Assembly (NCBI GenBank): GCA_018607545.1 | Contig: JABBBF010000219.1 | Coordinates: 1 to 5,591 of the forward strand | Source of the DNA: SAR92 clade bacterium | GTDB lineage: Bacteria > Pseudomonadota > Gammaproteobacteria > Pseudomonadales > Porticoccaceae | Reading direction: 5' to 3' | DNA: 5,591 nt | Shown here: positions 5,221-5,591 of the stretch, one piece after another | Position numbering within the stretch: the first letter of the stretch is position 1 | Layout: each line of letters starts with the position of its first letter | Notes under the pieces: generated by a model | What the model was told of the DNA's origin: nothing | The model's database searches: none | The model's input: only the letters and a program-made list of their open reading frames with translations | Program-made: the position numbers and the translations under genes

Positions 5221-5265
5221 CTAACAAATAAACTAAACCAAATTAATGCAAGCAAAAGGAAATCC

Positions 5266-5591
5266 ATGAAAATTCTGGTAGCCGTAAAACGCGTCGTTGA
5301 TTACAACGTCAAGGTTAGACCCAAGTCTGATGGAACAGATGTCGACTTGGCCAATGTCAAAATGTCTATTAACCCATTCTGTGAAATTGCCGTTGAAGAG
5401 GCTGTGCGCCTTAAAGAAAAGGGCACTGCCACTGAGATCGTTGTCGTTTCTGTTGGCCCTCAGCAGTCCCAGGAGCAGTTGCGTACAGCGCTGGCGCTGG
5501 GTGCCGATCGCGCTATTCTGGTCAATAGCGATGAATCCCTCGAGCCATTGGCGATTGCCAAATGCCTTAAGGCGGTTTGTGATTCTGAATC
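5266..5591 (+). CDS. etfB: Electron-transfer flavoprotein beta subunit, N-terminal 108 residues
   Basis: The small subunit of the heterodimeric ETF, which carries electrons from acyl-CoA dehydrogenases and similar enzymes to ETF-QO in the cytoplasm. The frame opens with [20 protein letters not shown] and contains the strongly conserved block [20 protein letters not shown] (32-51), then [20 protein letters not shown] and the LGADRAILV segment of the AMP/FAD-binding ETF fold. It is still open at the window edge, where about 40 percent of the usual roughly 250 residues has been read. AAGGA (5256-5260) lies 5 nt before the ATG; another ATG at 5246 is out of frame. etfA normally follows in the same operon, which I cannot see here. 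The partner enzyme ETF-QO is the divergent neighbour. Confidence 0.96.
   Translation, partial: MKILVAVKRVVDYNVKVRPKSDGTDVDLANVKMSINPFCEIAVEEAVRLKEKGTATEIVVVSVGPQQSQEQLRTALALGADRAILVNSDESLEPLAIAKCLKAVCDSE

Larger units (their letters stand above)
4966..5265. other. Divergent control region between ETF-QO and etfB
   Basis: This 300-nt non-coding spacer must hold the promoters of both genes. The half nearer ETF-QO (about 5015-5060) is AT-rich. On the minus strand it offers only a poor candidate, TTATCT (5039-5044) with TATTAA (5016-5021) at 17 nt. The half nearer etfB contains a better promoter and a palindrome, listed separately. The motif TTGAATA occurs at 4987-4993 and 5132-5138 on the plus strand and at 5073-5079 on the minus strand, a spacing that could suit a shared regulator. 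No ORF or RNA gene is apparent. Confidence 0.6.

Overview
The window reads as an ordinary chromosomal segment of a gammaproteobacterium. CysH, ThrH and the electron-transfer flavoprotein genes all look like their Pseudomonas counterparts, and two arrangements, cysH divergent from thrH and etf-QO divergent from etfB, match what I remember from Pseudomonas. The moderate base composition and AT-rich spacers would fit a marine oligotrophic or Cellvibrionales-type lineage, but that placement is only a guess. I see no RNA gene, CRISPR array, transposase or phage gene.

Layout. Positions 1-71 (minus) hold the first 23 codons of a small protein with a CxxC motif, 5 nt downstream of cysH (77-802, minus), which encodes an iron-sulfur type APS reductase. 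Divergent from it is thrH (972-1589, plus), a phosphoserine phosphatase-like HAD enzyme. It is followed by a TetR-family regulator (1657-2373) with a serine-rich tail built from a 12-bp tandem repeat, and then a DUF1285 protein (2379-2942) 5 nt later. A 382-nt convergent spacer (2943-3324) is packed with inverted repeats. The largest is a 159-bp near-palindrome with 29-bp perfect outer arms. On its far side lies the gene for electron-transfer flavoprotein:ubiquinone oxidoreductase (3325-4965, minus). A 300-nt divergent control region separates it from etfB (5266 onward, plus), which runs off the window.

How the genes fit together. CysH makes sulfite from APS for cysteine synthesis, and the CxxC protein could be a thiol partner for it. 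ThrH can make serine, the carbon skeleton of cysteine. ETF (EtfB plus an EtfA presumably encoded beyond the window) collects electrons from acyl-CoA and related dehydrogenases and passes them to ETF-QO, which reduces ubiquinone. The TetR regulator and the DUF1285 protein form a probable two-gene unit of unknown role.

Nothing here clearly amounts to a new multi-gene system. The best leads are non-coding: the large palindrome between the convergent genes, a 16-of-18-base palindrome just downstream of a good etfB promoter, a repeated 12-mer across the divergent etf spacer, and a perfect TATAAT box placed so that the TetR mRNA may be leaderless.
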